Shown: positions 13,030 through 23,905 of the stretch, one piece after another
Numbering within the stretch: the first letter of the stretch is position 1
Layout of the letters: every line of letters begins with the position of its first letter
NCBI RefSeq assembly: GCF_000699445.3
Contig: NC_067202.1
Location: forward strand, 12,305,924 to 12,369,923
DNA length: 64,000 nt
Source: Schistosoma haematobium
Taxonomy: Eukaryota; Platyhelminthes; Trematoda; Strigeidida; Schistosomatidae
Direction: 5' to 3'
Made by a program: the position numbers and the translations under genes
The notes under the pieces: model-generated
Seen by the model: only the letters and a program-made list of their open reading frames with translations
Databases searched by the model: none
Told to the model about the DNA's origin: nothing

Positions 13030-13265
13030 TTGAATTGGTTGTTTAGATCTCTCCATGAATGTTTACGACCTCAATTGTTTAGAATTTTTTTGGCATATGT
13101 GCATTCTGTGAAGATTGCCTCATAATTACCACAAGCATTTTTTATGTAATGATGGATAGTAACTAACATTGGAATTCAGGACACGCGTTTGATCCTATTT
13201 GGAACTCGCCATTTGGATGTACCAGCATCCTAGAGTTCACTTGCAGTCCTAAATATCAGTTGCGA
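13030..13265 (-). repeat. Sm-alpha hammerhead SINE, partial reverse copy
   Basis: Minus-strand unit containing the inter-unit linker and the hammerhead side (revcomp of ggattcaggacacgcgtttg and atcctatttggaactcgcc). The core is diverged. It faces the plus copy at 13,328. Confidence 0.7.
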
Positions 13266-13327
13266 AATTCAAACAACCGACACAAACAAATTAGACTTCA
13301 TCCCATTACATGAGTCAATGGCTATCT

Positions 13328-13505
13328 GGACTCAGTAGCTGAGTGGATACCGCAGTGACATTTGGAGCGACAGGTACTGGGTTCGAGTCCCGGGGTGAAC
13401 AACTTCGGGATGCAGGTACGTCCAGGTGACGAGTCCGTAATAGGATGAAACGCGCGTCCTGACTTCCACTACTAGCCACCACCCATCTCTGTCTAGAGTG
13501 ATGAC
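13328..13505 (+). repeat. Sm-alpha hammerhead SINE, forward copy
   Basis: A box gtagctgagtggat and B box gggttcgagtcccgg are near perfect. The ribozyme domain follows (cgtccaggtgacgagtcc, then gatgaaacgcgcgtcctg) and ends with cactactagccaccacccat. The core has C3 changed to G (gtgacga), so cleavage should be lost. The B box and short helix III (acgcgcgt) are intact. Confidence 0.85.
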
Positions 13506-14309
13506 TAGGTAGTTATCAGGTTTACTCTTCAACTGTTGTTTCTACTATGGATAGGGATTTTTTTATTTGTAATGAGGGACATTCGAAGATTATTAGATTA
13601 ATAGGTACAGGGCTAATCGACGGATGATACACAATAGTACAACATGGCAAAGTGATAACTTCACGATTCAGAACCATTGGCTTAAGTTCCCAATGAACTG
13701 ACACCAGAAGACAGAACAGATACGCAGTGTAGTAGGTTACTTCCGATGAAGTAACATGTTTATACACAAAATCTTTGTAAAAAGATGATTGTTATTACGT
13801 ATCACATGGTTGGAGGATATCGACTTTGTAGGTCTGTTCATTTGCAATAAATTAAGACCTAACTATTGGGACTAACTTTTGTCTCGACATATGTAGTCGG
13901 AATAAACCATTTGGTTACAGTCACTTAATAAACTTGCCGGTTATTTTGTTGCACAGTTACGAAGAAGTAACAAGTACCATGAGCATACCACAAATGTAGT
14001 TTTATATTTAAGTGTAACAAACTGATACTAGTATATCTGTAATTTCTGTTTATACACTTATTAATTGTAGTCCGGAGAATGTCAAAAATGAACTTTACCT
14101 AAAGCTTCTATTATTATAAAAGGTCAAGCGTTTTATACTGAGTGTTCATTAGTGCTAAGTGGCTGTGGTGTCCAAGACGGCTGAGCCTTTTGGAAGGACT
14201 TTGAAGGTATTTGCTATAACTCAAAAAACCATTTACATATCTTTGTGCTTTGATGTAGACTTCATTCTTTGTTCTGAACTTTCAGCCATTGAATTTCAAA
14301 CTCAAACCT
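13506..14309. other. Intergenic, no recognised feature
   Basis: AT-rich sequence between the Sm-alpha pair and the repeat tail near the gene. No domain-bearing frame. Confidence 0.4.
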
Positions 14310-14450
14310 TTGTAGGCTTAAGCGGTTTGGGTGCCCAGGCAGTATTTCAGCCCTCATACAAATCTAATGACAAAGTGTGGCGCATATATATTTTGTGCTT
14401 CTTTGTATCAATGTTTGTGTGTTTAAATAAAATAAATAGTCGGTTAGTAT
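14310..14450 (+). repeat. 3' part of SINE/LINE family with tgtggcgcatatat tail
   Basis: ggtttgggtgcccaggcagt, then tctaatgacaaagtgtggcg and catatatattttgtgc match the 3' half of copies at 51,620-51,720 and 62,600-62,720. It ends in an ataaaataaatag A-rich tail, about 300 bp upstream of the OATP start codon. Confidence 0.75.
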
Positions 14451-14721
14451 CACTAGTCACCATCTATAAATTAAATACATTACACACGGACCCATACGTA
14501 GCTACTTAGTGACAAAACATTCAGCTTTTATAACTGTTCATTCGTAATGTTTAAAAATGTAATCTTATTTTATACATTTCTGTATTTTTTATTGGTTTAA
14601 ATAATAGTTGCATACTTACATTCTATCTCTATTTGCTTCAACAGGTTTTATTTACACGTTCTGCATGATTCAGAAAATGAGTTATTTATTCTTCTTATTT
14701 TTGTCTGGTTGGATATAATTT
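14451..14721 (+). other. Upstream region of OATP exon 1
   Basis: AT-rich DNA leading to the splice acceptor at 14,741. No TATA or initiator can be singled out. If the acceptor is used, the true promoter lies further upstream. Confidence 0.35.
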
Positions 14722-14741
14722 CCTGTTTTCCAATGTATTAG
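14722..14741 (+). other. Splice acceptor just upstream of the OATP start codon
   Basis: A pyrimidine-rich tract (cctgttttccaatgtattag) ends in AG at 14,741, 12 bases before the ATG. It could end a 5' UTR intron or be a spliced-leader trans-splice acceptor, which schistosomes use on some genes. CTA CTC ATT CTC between it and the ATG is also open in frame, so an upstream coding exon cannot be excluded. Confidence 0.5.
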
Positions 14742-14753
14742 CTACTCATTCTC

Positions 14754-16188
14754 ATGCCTACTCCACATTTATCAAGAGCAACATCAGGACCGTCTTCTGG
14801 CTATGCCGTAGGTGATGAGATTTGTGATACTTCATGTCCAATTGATTGGGATACAAATGTAGTAAATTTCATATCAACTTGCTTGCATCCTGGTCTAGTT
14901 CGACGAACTTCATCTAGTGCAACGTATGGCTTTGATAAACCGAATCATTTTAGACGTCAGCATCGCCGAAATCTATCTACAGCTACAACAGTTGGATCCG
15001 GTCGTTATCCTGATAATCAAATTACAAGTGGTCGAGTTCCATATGCTAATGTTTTCAATCATCCAAATGATTATCAAGCCCCTCCACCATATTATTCTAA
15101 ACGTATTTTAGGCCATGCTCGCAATATCAGCGATCCTACATCTGGTTGGGATTTCCGTATTGTCACAAAACCTCTTATTCTTGACCAGTTAACTGAAAGA
15201 CCATCTTATAATTGGGATGGTTCTGCCGAACAAAATCTTGTGGTGTCAGGTGAATATAAGATTCCGGATACTTCATTCATTCCTGAAAATAAAGCCGAAG
15301 CTTATCCTTGTCTAACACCTCCACGTTCATCTAATGATATTACATTAGAAAATTCGTTTATATGTGCGCGTGATGCAGAAACTCATGGGACAACTACAAC
15401 TGCAAAAGATGATACTTCTTGTTTATGCCCTTGTCTACAAACCTGTGCTAATCCACGTGTTGTATTAATCGGATTATGTTTAACTATGTTTATGCAAACT
15501 ATGGTTGTATCTGGTCTGATGAGTAGTATGTTTACTACATTGGAAAGAAGATTTAATTTAACTAGTCGACAAATTGGCTCTATGATAAGTTGTTATGAAG
15601 TAGCCGGTGTCATAACCACAGTGATTGTTAGCTTTATTAGCGGTCAGAAACATAATCGATTACGTGTTATTGGTTTGGCGACATTGATTCTGGCTCTTGG
15701 ATTTGGATTATTTGCATTGCCTCACTTTATAGCTGGTCCCTACAGACCAAACTTACCAACTACTCCTGATGGTAATACTGCTACTAGTATTAGTACTGAA
15801 GATATCATCCATTCCTCTCTGTCGTCTTTTCCTCTTAATCAAGACTTAGAAAATTCAATTCAGTTGGATGGACCACTATGTGTCGATCAATCGCGCAATA
15901 CCTTTCCTAAGAATGTTATTTCCAATTCACTTAATAATCAAACAAGTGTCGGTGACACAAGTATTCGTGCTGCCCCACTCACTGCTGCTGATAATGTTAA
16001 TAGTAATGATATTAATGAATCATCAAGCACAGGATTTATGGGAAGTAGTGACATTGTTCAGTCTGTTCTCTTTCCAACTTTTTGTTTTGCAATGCTGCTA
16101 GCCGGGATCGGGGCTAGTCCTTTGTATGTCTTAGCTCCAACTTACTTATGGGATAACTTAACAGATAGACAATATCCAATATATGCAG
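14754..16188 (+). CDS. OATP exon 1: N-terminal extension, TM1-TM4
   Basis: It encodes residues 1-478 and the first base of codon 479, ending at a GT donor (GCAG|gtatgc). Residues 1-235 are a polar cytosolic extension with no domain I recognise, rich in Ser, Thr, Pro and Asn. Hydrophobic segments follow at about 235-257 (TM1), 274-295 (TM2), 303-326 (TM3) and 437-462 (TM4). Between TM3 and TM4 lies an extracellular loop of about 110 residues with glycosylation sequons at N395 and N421. The stretch GIGASPLYVLAPTYLWDN matches the family pattern after TM4. The ATG at 14,754 is the first in frame after a TAG at 14,739-14,741. That TAG is also a good splice acceptor, so the ATG may lie 12 bases inside a spliced exon. 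Read-through past 16,188 adds a short tail ending in a stop and is not the real C-terminus. Confidence 0.93.
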
Positions 16189-17593
16189 GTATGCAATGTA
16201 TTCTTTTATTTTGTATCAATTTATATATTTAAGTGAAAAATCTATGATTTACTTATATATAAATCTAGATTTCAGTCAGTTTGCGAGTAGTATTGGTAAA
16301 TAATTCCTATAATTATTAGGTCGTAGTTTCAAACTCCATTTTGGATACCTCGGTTTGAAAACCAGTTGTCATCACTAGTTTGTCACATGAAAAGTATGGC
16401 GTGTAATAGACTTCACGAATTTGTACTTTGTTACTAAGTTACATTACTTTTCTGTTAGCTGACAAAGATAAAATCTCATTTCATCAAAACTGGTTTTATA
16501 TCATTTTATATGTTGATCATTCCCCGAATTAGGTGCATACTCATCAGAGTTGACTTTCAGTATTTAATATTAATCATTGTAACAAATATCACAGTAAAGG
16601 ATAAACATCTTTCCAATACAGATCGATCGTTCTCTAGAATACGATCCAGTATTTGAGATAGCGAAACTGATTTTATATCAAGTTCAAAATTGCTGACTTA
16701 TCAGGTATAGTATTGCCAAAATGACCCACCAAAGGAATTTGTTCTCTGCTTTATAGTTTCTTTTAGTTCTTCATAATAAATTGGAGTATAACTATAAACA
16801 TTTTCAGACCAGGTATATATATACATAGAATAAACAGTACGTTATACTATGTTGTTACAATGAATATATATGCTTATTTCTACAATGCTTGAAAACTTTA
16901 TATTTACACTGCTATCTGTACACATATATTATCATACACACTAGTAAAATATGCCAACCTAGATCAGATTCATTCATTAATATACCACTTTGATAAATAC
17001 ATAGTCGTGGTTGTTGTCATCTTTCAACTCGTGTTAACCATAAAAATATTCTACCAATTTATGATAATGATACTGATAATACTACTACTAATAATAATAA
17101 GTAAAAATATAGATTTCCGTTTATTATTTTTGTAATTTAATTCAATGGAGAATGACAGTTAGCTAGATCTTTAATAATAATTCATCTTTGTATATGTAAA
17201 TTCTTTCTGGAGTTTAGACAGATATATATCACTTGTATATTCAATTAACCATAAAATCCAATCAAATAATTACTTGCTTGATAATGACGGATAACTAGTG
17301 TTTAATATTGTAAAGTAATGGTAAATAAAAGTCAAATAGAGGTGGAAATTATCACTTATAAGATGCTAAATCTGACATTAATGTGATTTTCATAAGATTT
17401 GGTGCGAACTCATGTATACAAACCAAGCAATGTAGGGCATCACTCTTACCTCTTACTAATATACTAAAAGGAATGTATGAAAACGTGGGAAGAATTAATT
17501 TTACACTAGTTAAAATTCCTTAGATAAATTTCACTGTTAGGAAGAAGAGTAGAAATAGTCAGCCTATGAAATAATATTGTAATATAAAGTATA

Positions 17594-18500
17594 GTTGTTG
17601 AGTGTGTCGACCGCTTCACTTATCTTAGAAGTCTCATCAGCCCTTGTGGTCTGGTGTGTGACGAAATCTCAGCACGGATACAGAAGGCTCGACTAGCTTT
17701 TGCCAACTTGCGTCATTTATGGCGTAGGCGAGATATCCGTCTATCAACCAAGGGACGTGTTTACTGTGCAGCAGTTCGTTCCGTCCTACTTTATGGTAGT
17801 GAAACATGGCCGGTAAGAGTAGAGGATATCCGTAGGTTACTAGTATTCGATCATAGGTGTCTTCGAAACATTGCTCGTATATCATGGGACCATCGAGTAA
17901 GTAACACAGTTGTTAGGAAACGGGTACTAGGTAAGGATGGCAAATCAATTGATGAAGTAGTGAAACTTCATCAGTCGAGATGGCTGGGACACGTGTTACG
18001 TATGCCCAACAACCGACTACCTCGACGTGCTATGTTCAGTGGTAAAGGAGTAGGTTGGAAGAAAGTTAGAGGCGGCCAGACCAAAATATGGCACAAATCC
18101 ATGAAGTCACTGAAAAGTGGACTGAGTCATGTTGGTAGGTGTAGACTACCTGGTTGGGGACCACGAGATGATAGCAACCGATGGTTAGAGACCCTGAATG
18201 ACATGGCTCAAAATCGTTTGCAATGGCGCAGGTGCATCCACTCTTTGTGTTCTCCCAAATTCTAATCTTCTGAATTCTTCATGTCCCTTTTTTCCTTATT
18301 CCAAATTTATTTCACTGGACTATACTCTTTAAATAACATCTCCAAACCCTAATCTTTCCGATTACTGCTTATACTCTTGCTACCTCTACCACTACGGGAT
18401 TTGAATCGACAACTGCATCTCTGTGCTAATGTGGTGTGGCAACTCGAACTGATGTACGTACGTACGAAGTTCTACGTTGTTACTGACTGACTGACTTACT
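17594..18500 (+). mobile_element. RTE/SR2-like LINE, 5'-truncated, C-terminal ORF intact
   Basis: An uninterrupted frame of about 223 codons (17,594-18,265) begins without a natural start. It carries LRHLWRRRDIRLSTKGRVYC, LLYGSETWPV, FDHRCLRNIARISW, RWLGHVLRMP and DMAQNRLQWR, the C-terminal region after the RT of RTE-like elements. A 3' UTR follows, ending tacgttgttactgactgact at about 18,473-18,492. The intact frame suggests a young insertion. The RT, endonuclease and 5' UTR are missing, so it cannot move on its own. Confidence 0.85.
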
Positions 18501-18504
18501 TACT

Positions 18505-18690
18505 TACGCCTGTTACTCCTAATGGAGCATAGGTCACCGACCAGCATTCTCCAACCCACTCTTTCCTGGGCCTTCTTTTCTAGTTCCATTCAATTCTTGT
18601 TCATTTTTCTCATGTCTATCTCCATTTCCCGGCGTAATGTGTTCTTTGGTCTTCCTCTTTTCCTTAACTGTAACTGTGACTAACTTGAAA
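18505..18690 (-). mobile_element. C-terminal fragment of a second LINE, inverted next to the first
   Basis: The minus strand reads GRPKNTLRREMEIDMRKMNK, a stop (TGA where TGG would fit), then MELEKKAQERVGWRMLVG and CSIRSN. This is the typical end of another RTE-like ORF (RGRPK...RVxWRxxVxxLCSxR). It abuts the 3' end of the plus-strand LINE within about 10 bp. Confidence 0.65.
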
Positions 18691-19368
18691 TACTTGAATA
18701 TAATTTAAAATGAAAGTCATATGATTAAGTGGTGGAAACTTTCTGAATAAACATTATATGAATAATTTTCACTTTGATTACATCATCTTTCATTTGTTCT
18801 TTTGTATTACTATGCTTTTTATGTTGATTCATTTGCTTACCAAGTTTTCGCTTAAACTAAACAAAATGGGATGATGAAATATGTAAGATTTAGCATTATA
18901 AGATGAATAAAATCATATTCAAATGAATCAAATTCCATTATATCATTTAGAATCATTTGAAATTCTCACCTACATCAAATCTCGAATAATTGACCTCCTA
19001 TTCCTACATTGATTTAAGTAACCTAATCAATCATAACAACAATAAAAAAATAGTGATTAAGTCAAAACTAAATCTTTATTACAGAATGATGTTTTGTTTA
19101 TGTGTTAATGTTTCATGTGAAAATGTATCTACCACTGCTAGAAAAACTATCAAGGTTCATAGTCAAGTTTTTCATATTCATCAACATTATATGTGAATTG
19201 TACATCTTGTCCATGGCTATTTGAACGAAGATATTTACTCTCTACTAACATTGAGTAATAGTTTCAGTGATTTATTTTAAACTCTATCGAAATTATTTTA
19301 AATAGAATTTCATTTGTATTTCTATGTATTCCTTCTAGTTCTAACAATTCATATTATTTTCAATACCT

Positions 19369-19620
19369 AATGTATAATAAATGGTCCACCAGGGTGCTTG
19401 GTACCTGTGTGGTTGCGCCACAGGATTGAGCTGTACTATTCAGATTGTGTAGCGTTAAAGCCTATACGGTGTCTGGTTCCCCTGCTAAACAGGGTTGAGC
19501 AGCTGTACTGTTTGGGTTGTCACGTGAAAGTCCGGATAGTGTCTGGTTCTCCTGAAAACCAATGTAAAATTACCCTGGCTCACAAGGGTATATTATATAA
19601 CTGTGAATGTATAATAAATG
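19369..19620 (+). repeat. 222-bp insertion with 15-bp flanking direct repeats
   Basis: aatgtataataaatg occurs perfectly at 19,369-19,383 and 19,606-19,620. The insert between is more GC-rich than its surroundings. It contains two imperfect tandem units of about 70 bp, each with ttgagc...tgtact and a shared gtgtctggttc box. The flanks look like a target-site duplication. No poly-A tail, A/B box or known family was seen. Confidence 0.6.
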
Positions 19621-19635
19621 TTTAAAGATCTCCGT

Positions 19636-19677
19636 CATATTAAAAGACTAGTATTTTAGTACTAGTCTTTTAGTATG
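19636..19677. repeat. 18-bp-arm palindrome
   Basis: The arms at 19,636-19,653 and 19,660-19,677 (core aaaagactagta / tactagtctttt) are complementary with one mismatch around a 6-base loop (ttttag). It sits 16 bases downstream of the 222-bp insertion. Confidence 0.75.
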
Positions 19678-20054
19678 ATAAATGGTTTCAGTAATTTCTA
19701 TATTGTCGTCTATTAAACTTACACAATCGTATTTATAGTCATTCAACATATATACATTAGTGTATTGTTGTAAAATAGATAGGTGTCGTATTGATAACAA
19801 TATGTTTGAAGGTCTTTACTAACATCTTAACACAGTACGCGTGATTTTGAGTCTTCTAGACTAATGGTCATAATGCTGAGAATTCTATGTTGTACTAAAT
19901 ATATAGTATTAAATAAAGCCATTAGAAATCACAATGATAATAATTTGGTCAGTGGAATTTAATTTTCACTTAAGAGTTAGATAATCATCACATTAGTCAC
20001 TACTCAGTGATTAGTCAGTTATAAATATCTCAGTCCTACAAGCGGTCATTTGCT

Positions 20055-20240
20055 ACCTAAGTAGCTCAAGGGTAATATCTTAAACTGTGAAGATGGGCGA
20101 CACCGGATCGAATCCACCAGGGAACATCCGTTCCCTCAAAATTTACAGGTACATCTTAATGACGAGTGCTAAATAGCACAAAACTTAGGTCCATGATATC
20201 CTGTCGACTACCTTCAACCACCACCTCCACTTCTCGACAC
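20055..20240 (+). repeat. Sm-alpha SINE, diverged forward copy
   Basis: A box ctaagtagctcaaggg, B box accggatcgaatcc and a degenerate ribozyme (taatgacgagtgctaaatag, then cacaaaactta) in the family order. The hammerhead core is broken. Confidence 0.65.
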
Positions 20241-20676
20241 AGTACATGTGATGTCAATTCACCTAGACTAGTGGTCACATTGCAATTTGGTTAATAGAGT
20301 TTGATCTGCACTAAGAAGAACTTCAAACGTATGACATTGGTCACTACCCATTGATCAATCAATGGTACATACAATGATTTATTTATTTAGTAGATTTTTT
20401 TTTCACCTGTCCATACCAAGAGTGATTGTATATGTACATAATTAGAAACGGTTTATCATAATCTTTTATGTTGAGTTGCAGGTATACACCGTTAAAGTGA
20501 TTTGAACATGAAACAAAATAATCTTTCAATGCTCTCTAGTTTTCAATCAACATCAATTCGTATTGAGAACACTATGTTTATAAAAATGAACTGCTACTAT
20601 TCTTATCTTTCCTAATTCTTATCCTTAGTGAATTCTTAGTTCTTATTTGATATTCAATTAAAATGGAATTCTTCGG

Positions 20677-20820
20677 TGGAGTTTTGTTCTCTGAGCTGGA
20701 TGGTTTGGTCGTGGAGCTTTTATTGTTCTTCTGAACTGAAATTTGTGCTGATGATGTCGTTCAGAAGAACGATAAAAGCTCCACGACCAAACCATCCAGC
20801 TCAGAGAACAAAACTCCACT
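20677..20820. repeat. Long palindrome with 61-bp arms
   Basis: The arms at 20,677-20,737 and 20,760-20,820 are complementary at 60 of 61 positions around a 22-base spacer. They include tctgagctggatggtttggt and ggagctttta. A shorter relative lies at 28,293-28,360. No coding capacity. It could be the ends of a foldback element or a Penelope-type inverted terminal structure. Confidence 0.85.
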
Positions 20821-21540
20821 AAAATCATCCACCTGAGCTACACATCTCTCTACCATCTCAAAATGGAATTCTTTGCATTTATCAATCTTAAAAAAAAGAT
20901 ACTATAATTATTATCCATCATACATCAACGAAACAATCCATATGCAAATTACACTTACGATAATGATAGTTTCTTATCTTAAATTGATATAATTAATACT
21001 ATTCATGTATTGACAATTATATTTCATCTTATTAACACATGTGATGTTTAAACATTTTCTTTCGATTCTTGTCAGTTGTTATGTGTATAATTGAGTTTAT
21101 TGAAATGGTTTACTCATTTATTATTTTTTTTTAAATAGTTGTTTAGGGGGGGGGTTGTATGAGAAACTAGATAGTATTAGAATTTGAAACATTTTCTTTC
21201 ACTTGTCTAGGAACTTATCTCATTGATAATAGTACAAATTCATGTAATTTTCTTCGATTTATATTTTGTGTTAGAGAATGAATGCTAATCATCGGTGGAT
21301 AATGCCAAATTTGGTAAGGCATCACAGTTTATACCAAAAAGTAGTAGCAATAATAATAATTAATAGTTGAAAATTGAGCTTTTTATGATCATCTAGCTGC
21401 CGCTTATCTATGAAATATTAGTATCAAATTTGTTTATTAGTCTTGGGAATGTTTTTTTTAATATCAGTTAATTGTTTGTCATATTCATTTTCGTAGAATG
21501 AAAAATTATCACTGGGGATTTCTGTAGATTGTAATATTTT

Positions 21541-21735
21541 CACAGTTGAATTCACAAGCCGATCTCAGGTAGACCACCTTTGAAAACTTGGAAGCACCGA
21601 ACAGGTGTTTCGTCTTAGTATGGGACTCCACAGCAGTGCGCATTCACGGTCCTCAACGCGGGACTCGAATTCAGAACCGTCGGTTTCGTGGGTGAACACC
21701 TAACCCCTAGACCACTGAGCAGGCATCCAACGGTA
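21541..21735 (-). repeat. Hammerhead-SINE family 2, reverse half of an inverted pair
   Basis: The minus strand carries the A box (gctcagtggtctaggggtta), a B-box relic (attcgagtcc), and a ribozyme with GAAAC and stem II intact but A6 changed (ctgtgga). The family end tgaattcaactgtg lies at 21,541-21,557. Its mirror copy starts at 21,785. Confidence 0.75.
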
Positions 21736-21784
21736 TTAATGTCTAACTTCAATCGATACATGATCTTACACAATTCTTCATCCA

Positions 21785-21965
21785 TTGTCTACGGTGGATA
21801 ACTGTCACTCCCGATTGAGGGTCCTGAATTCGAGTCCTGCGTGTGAGATCGTGGATACACACTGTTGAGGAGTCATATACTAGGAAGAAACGACCTTCTA
21901 GTGCTTCCAGGTTTTCAAAGATGGTTAGCTTAGATAGACTCATGAATTCAACTGTTAGAATAAAA
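21785..21965 (+). repeat. Hammerhead-SINE family 2, forward half of the inverted pair
   Basis: B box tgaattcgagtcctg, ribozyme ttgaggagtcatatactagg then aagaaacgac (C3 changed to T), and the family end gactcatgaattcaactgtt. Confidence 0.75.
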
Positions 21966-22179
21966 AAATTAATCAAAACAAGTCGTTTTGGTTGAATAGT
22001 TTACTCACAAAGAAAATCAAGTCATTATGCTTCATTTATAAAATGATAACATGATTAAACAATGAAATATGGAGGATTTAGTTAGTAAATTGTAACACTA
22101 AAGTTCACTGATTCAAATCAGAACATAATTCAAAATATTTTTTTGTTATATAACAATCTTTTTTTTAATATTTTATTTA

Positions 22180-22395
22180 TTTGAACATATAAATATGGAA
22201 CTACTTTGTAGGAGTTAAATCATGCTTTCTGAGATTAAGAGACAGTGTTGAAGTCTCCAGCTAGTAGCATTTTGTCAAACTCCAGCTTTAGTAGTTGTAT
22301 TACTGCCAGGAGGCACCAAATAGATATTCCCCACAAAAGTCACTTGATTTGTGTGTGGGCTGTGGTACTGACCGGGTGCCCAAACCAAATTTATT
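22180..22395 (-). repeat. Diverged SINE/LINE tail, reverse
   Basis: The reverse of atttatatgttcaaataaat at the left and of tttgggcacccggtcagtac at the right (22,360-22,385) is the 3' half of the tgtggcgcatatat family. The interior is diverged. Confidence 0.5.
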
Positions 22396-22875
22396 GAATG
22401 ATTTAGTTCTACTATCACTATTTCACATTTATTTCATGTTAACTAATTTCTTTTAAATAAAGACAAAGAGAATTTAGCAAAGAAAATTTTCTTTTTGATG
22501 AAATCATTTACTGCAATTGTACATTCATATTTATAATTGTGTGATAAATACATAAGTCTATAGAAAGATAGAAACGATTGTTTTATAAAGTGATTCGAGA
22601 TTACGTAATGATCAGATAGTTAGAGAAGAATAGAACGATGAAGATAGTTTACGGGTCAGAATTATGAAAGACAATTGCTCTCTTGATAGATATAGAGAAA
22701 AATGAAAACGTTAAGGTTGTAATAAAAACTAAATATTGATCATGGTGAATTGTTAAAGGATAATAATCGTTGATTACGATTGAAAAATACAAAGTAATAA
22801 TAGAAACAAAACAAGTTCAAAATACTCTACAGAAGAGAATTAGAGCCAAGGAAGGATGAGAGGTTGGACGTATCA

Positions 22876-23161
22876 TTTTAGCACGCTGAGTTCAGGTTTG
22901 AATTGATGGACCCTCAATGCTCCAGCAGTTCATAAGTTTTTGATTCGGTCTCCCTTTGATCGTGTAGATTATTCTGAAGGAAGTATCATTTGAAGTGGCT
23001 TGTTCAGATTTGATTAGGTGCTCCTTTATTGAACTGGTGATTGTTTTGCATTCACCTTTTAAAAGCAACATCGGGTAATGTTCTGAGATGTGTTTGGAAA
23101 ATGGTCGCTTGTGACCGATGTGATCTACCTTACTGGAGCAAGTAAATTTATAGATGCACAT
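22876..23161 (-). pseudogene. Penelope-like element GIY-YIG endonuclease fragment
   Basis: The minus strand reads IYKFTCSSKVDHIGHKRPFS, KHISEHYPMLLLKG and SSIKEHL, matching the (V)YKxxC...YIGxT...RxxEHxP...SSIxxH layout. The GIY-YIG Tyr is replaced (HIG). In a second frame, near 22,885-22,925, VHQFKPELSVLK corresponds to the family's RLKPxLCVQK ending, so one frameshift separates the two. Inactive relic. Confidence 0.6.
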
Positions 23162-23589
23162 TAATGTGGCTCAAAAGGGAAGTTTATCCTTAACACATCC
23201 GTGCATTGTAGGCTTTATTTGATATTTGAAATCTCGAGTCACTTTATGATACTATCCTTCTATAGACATATATTTACCAAACAACTATAAATATAAATGT
23301 ACAGCTTCAGTAAATTATTTAATCCTTCGCTGAATTCTCTTTGTTTTTATTCAATGACACAATGGGTTATTTTAAAAGGAATAAAATTAATTTGAAAAGT
23401 ATTTTTGTCTAGTTAATATTTCGTACCCAACAATTTACAAACAATTCATTTGACCTGTTGTTGACAGTTTGTATTTATATCTTGAAGAGTTTTCGTGTAT
23501 AGCTGTTCTTTCAGTCTTAAAGATAGCTGATGTTTTTCTGTGTATATGTCCTTGATAGTGAAGTCACTGACTGTTTGTCTGAACTATGT

Positions 23590-23905
23590 TTGTAGGTGCA
23601 GACTACGTAGTTGCTGCCCACGGGATAACCGGGGATCGGTTGCTTGAGACTTTGGGTGACATGAATTAGGATGGTTCTGTATCTTCTTCCTCTTAAATTG
23701 CTTCCTATACACATTTCCACTCTGTCTTTATGAACCATACTTTCAGTTCTTAGTCTTTGTCATTATCATTGCTGCTACATTATTCCATTCTCTCTTGTAA
23801 TTCATCTTGTTACGTTTATCTTACTTTGTTAATGTAATATGGAAATTTTGAACAACGTACTTCACTGACACGCCTTACGTTAATGATGACTGACTAACTG
23901 ACTGA
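23590..23905 (+). mobile_element. RTE-like LINE, degenerate 3' fragment
   Basis: gtaggtgcagactacgtagt and gatcggttgcttgagacttt match the same LINE as 17,594, and the end gatgactgactaactgactg matches its tail. Stops interrupt the frame. Confidence 0.6.

Noticed and set aside
13328..13395. Possible tRNA gene from good A and B boxes
   Set aside because: The boxes belong to the Sm-alpha SINE; no cloverleaf with acceptor stem and anticodon arm can be formed convincingly.
16189..16232. Continuation of the exon 1 frame to a stop, giving a 492-residue protein
   Set aside because: A clear GT donor at 16,189 and the correct family continuation in exon 2 show the tail is intronic.
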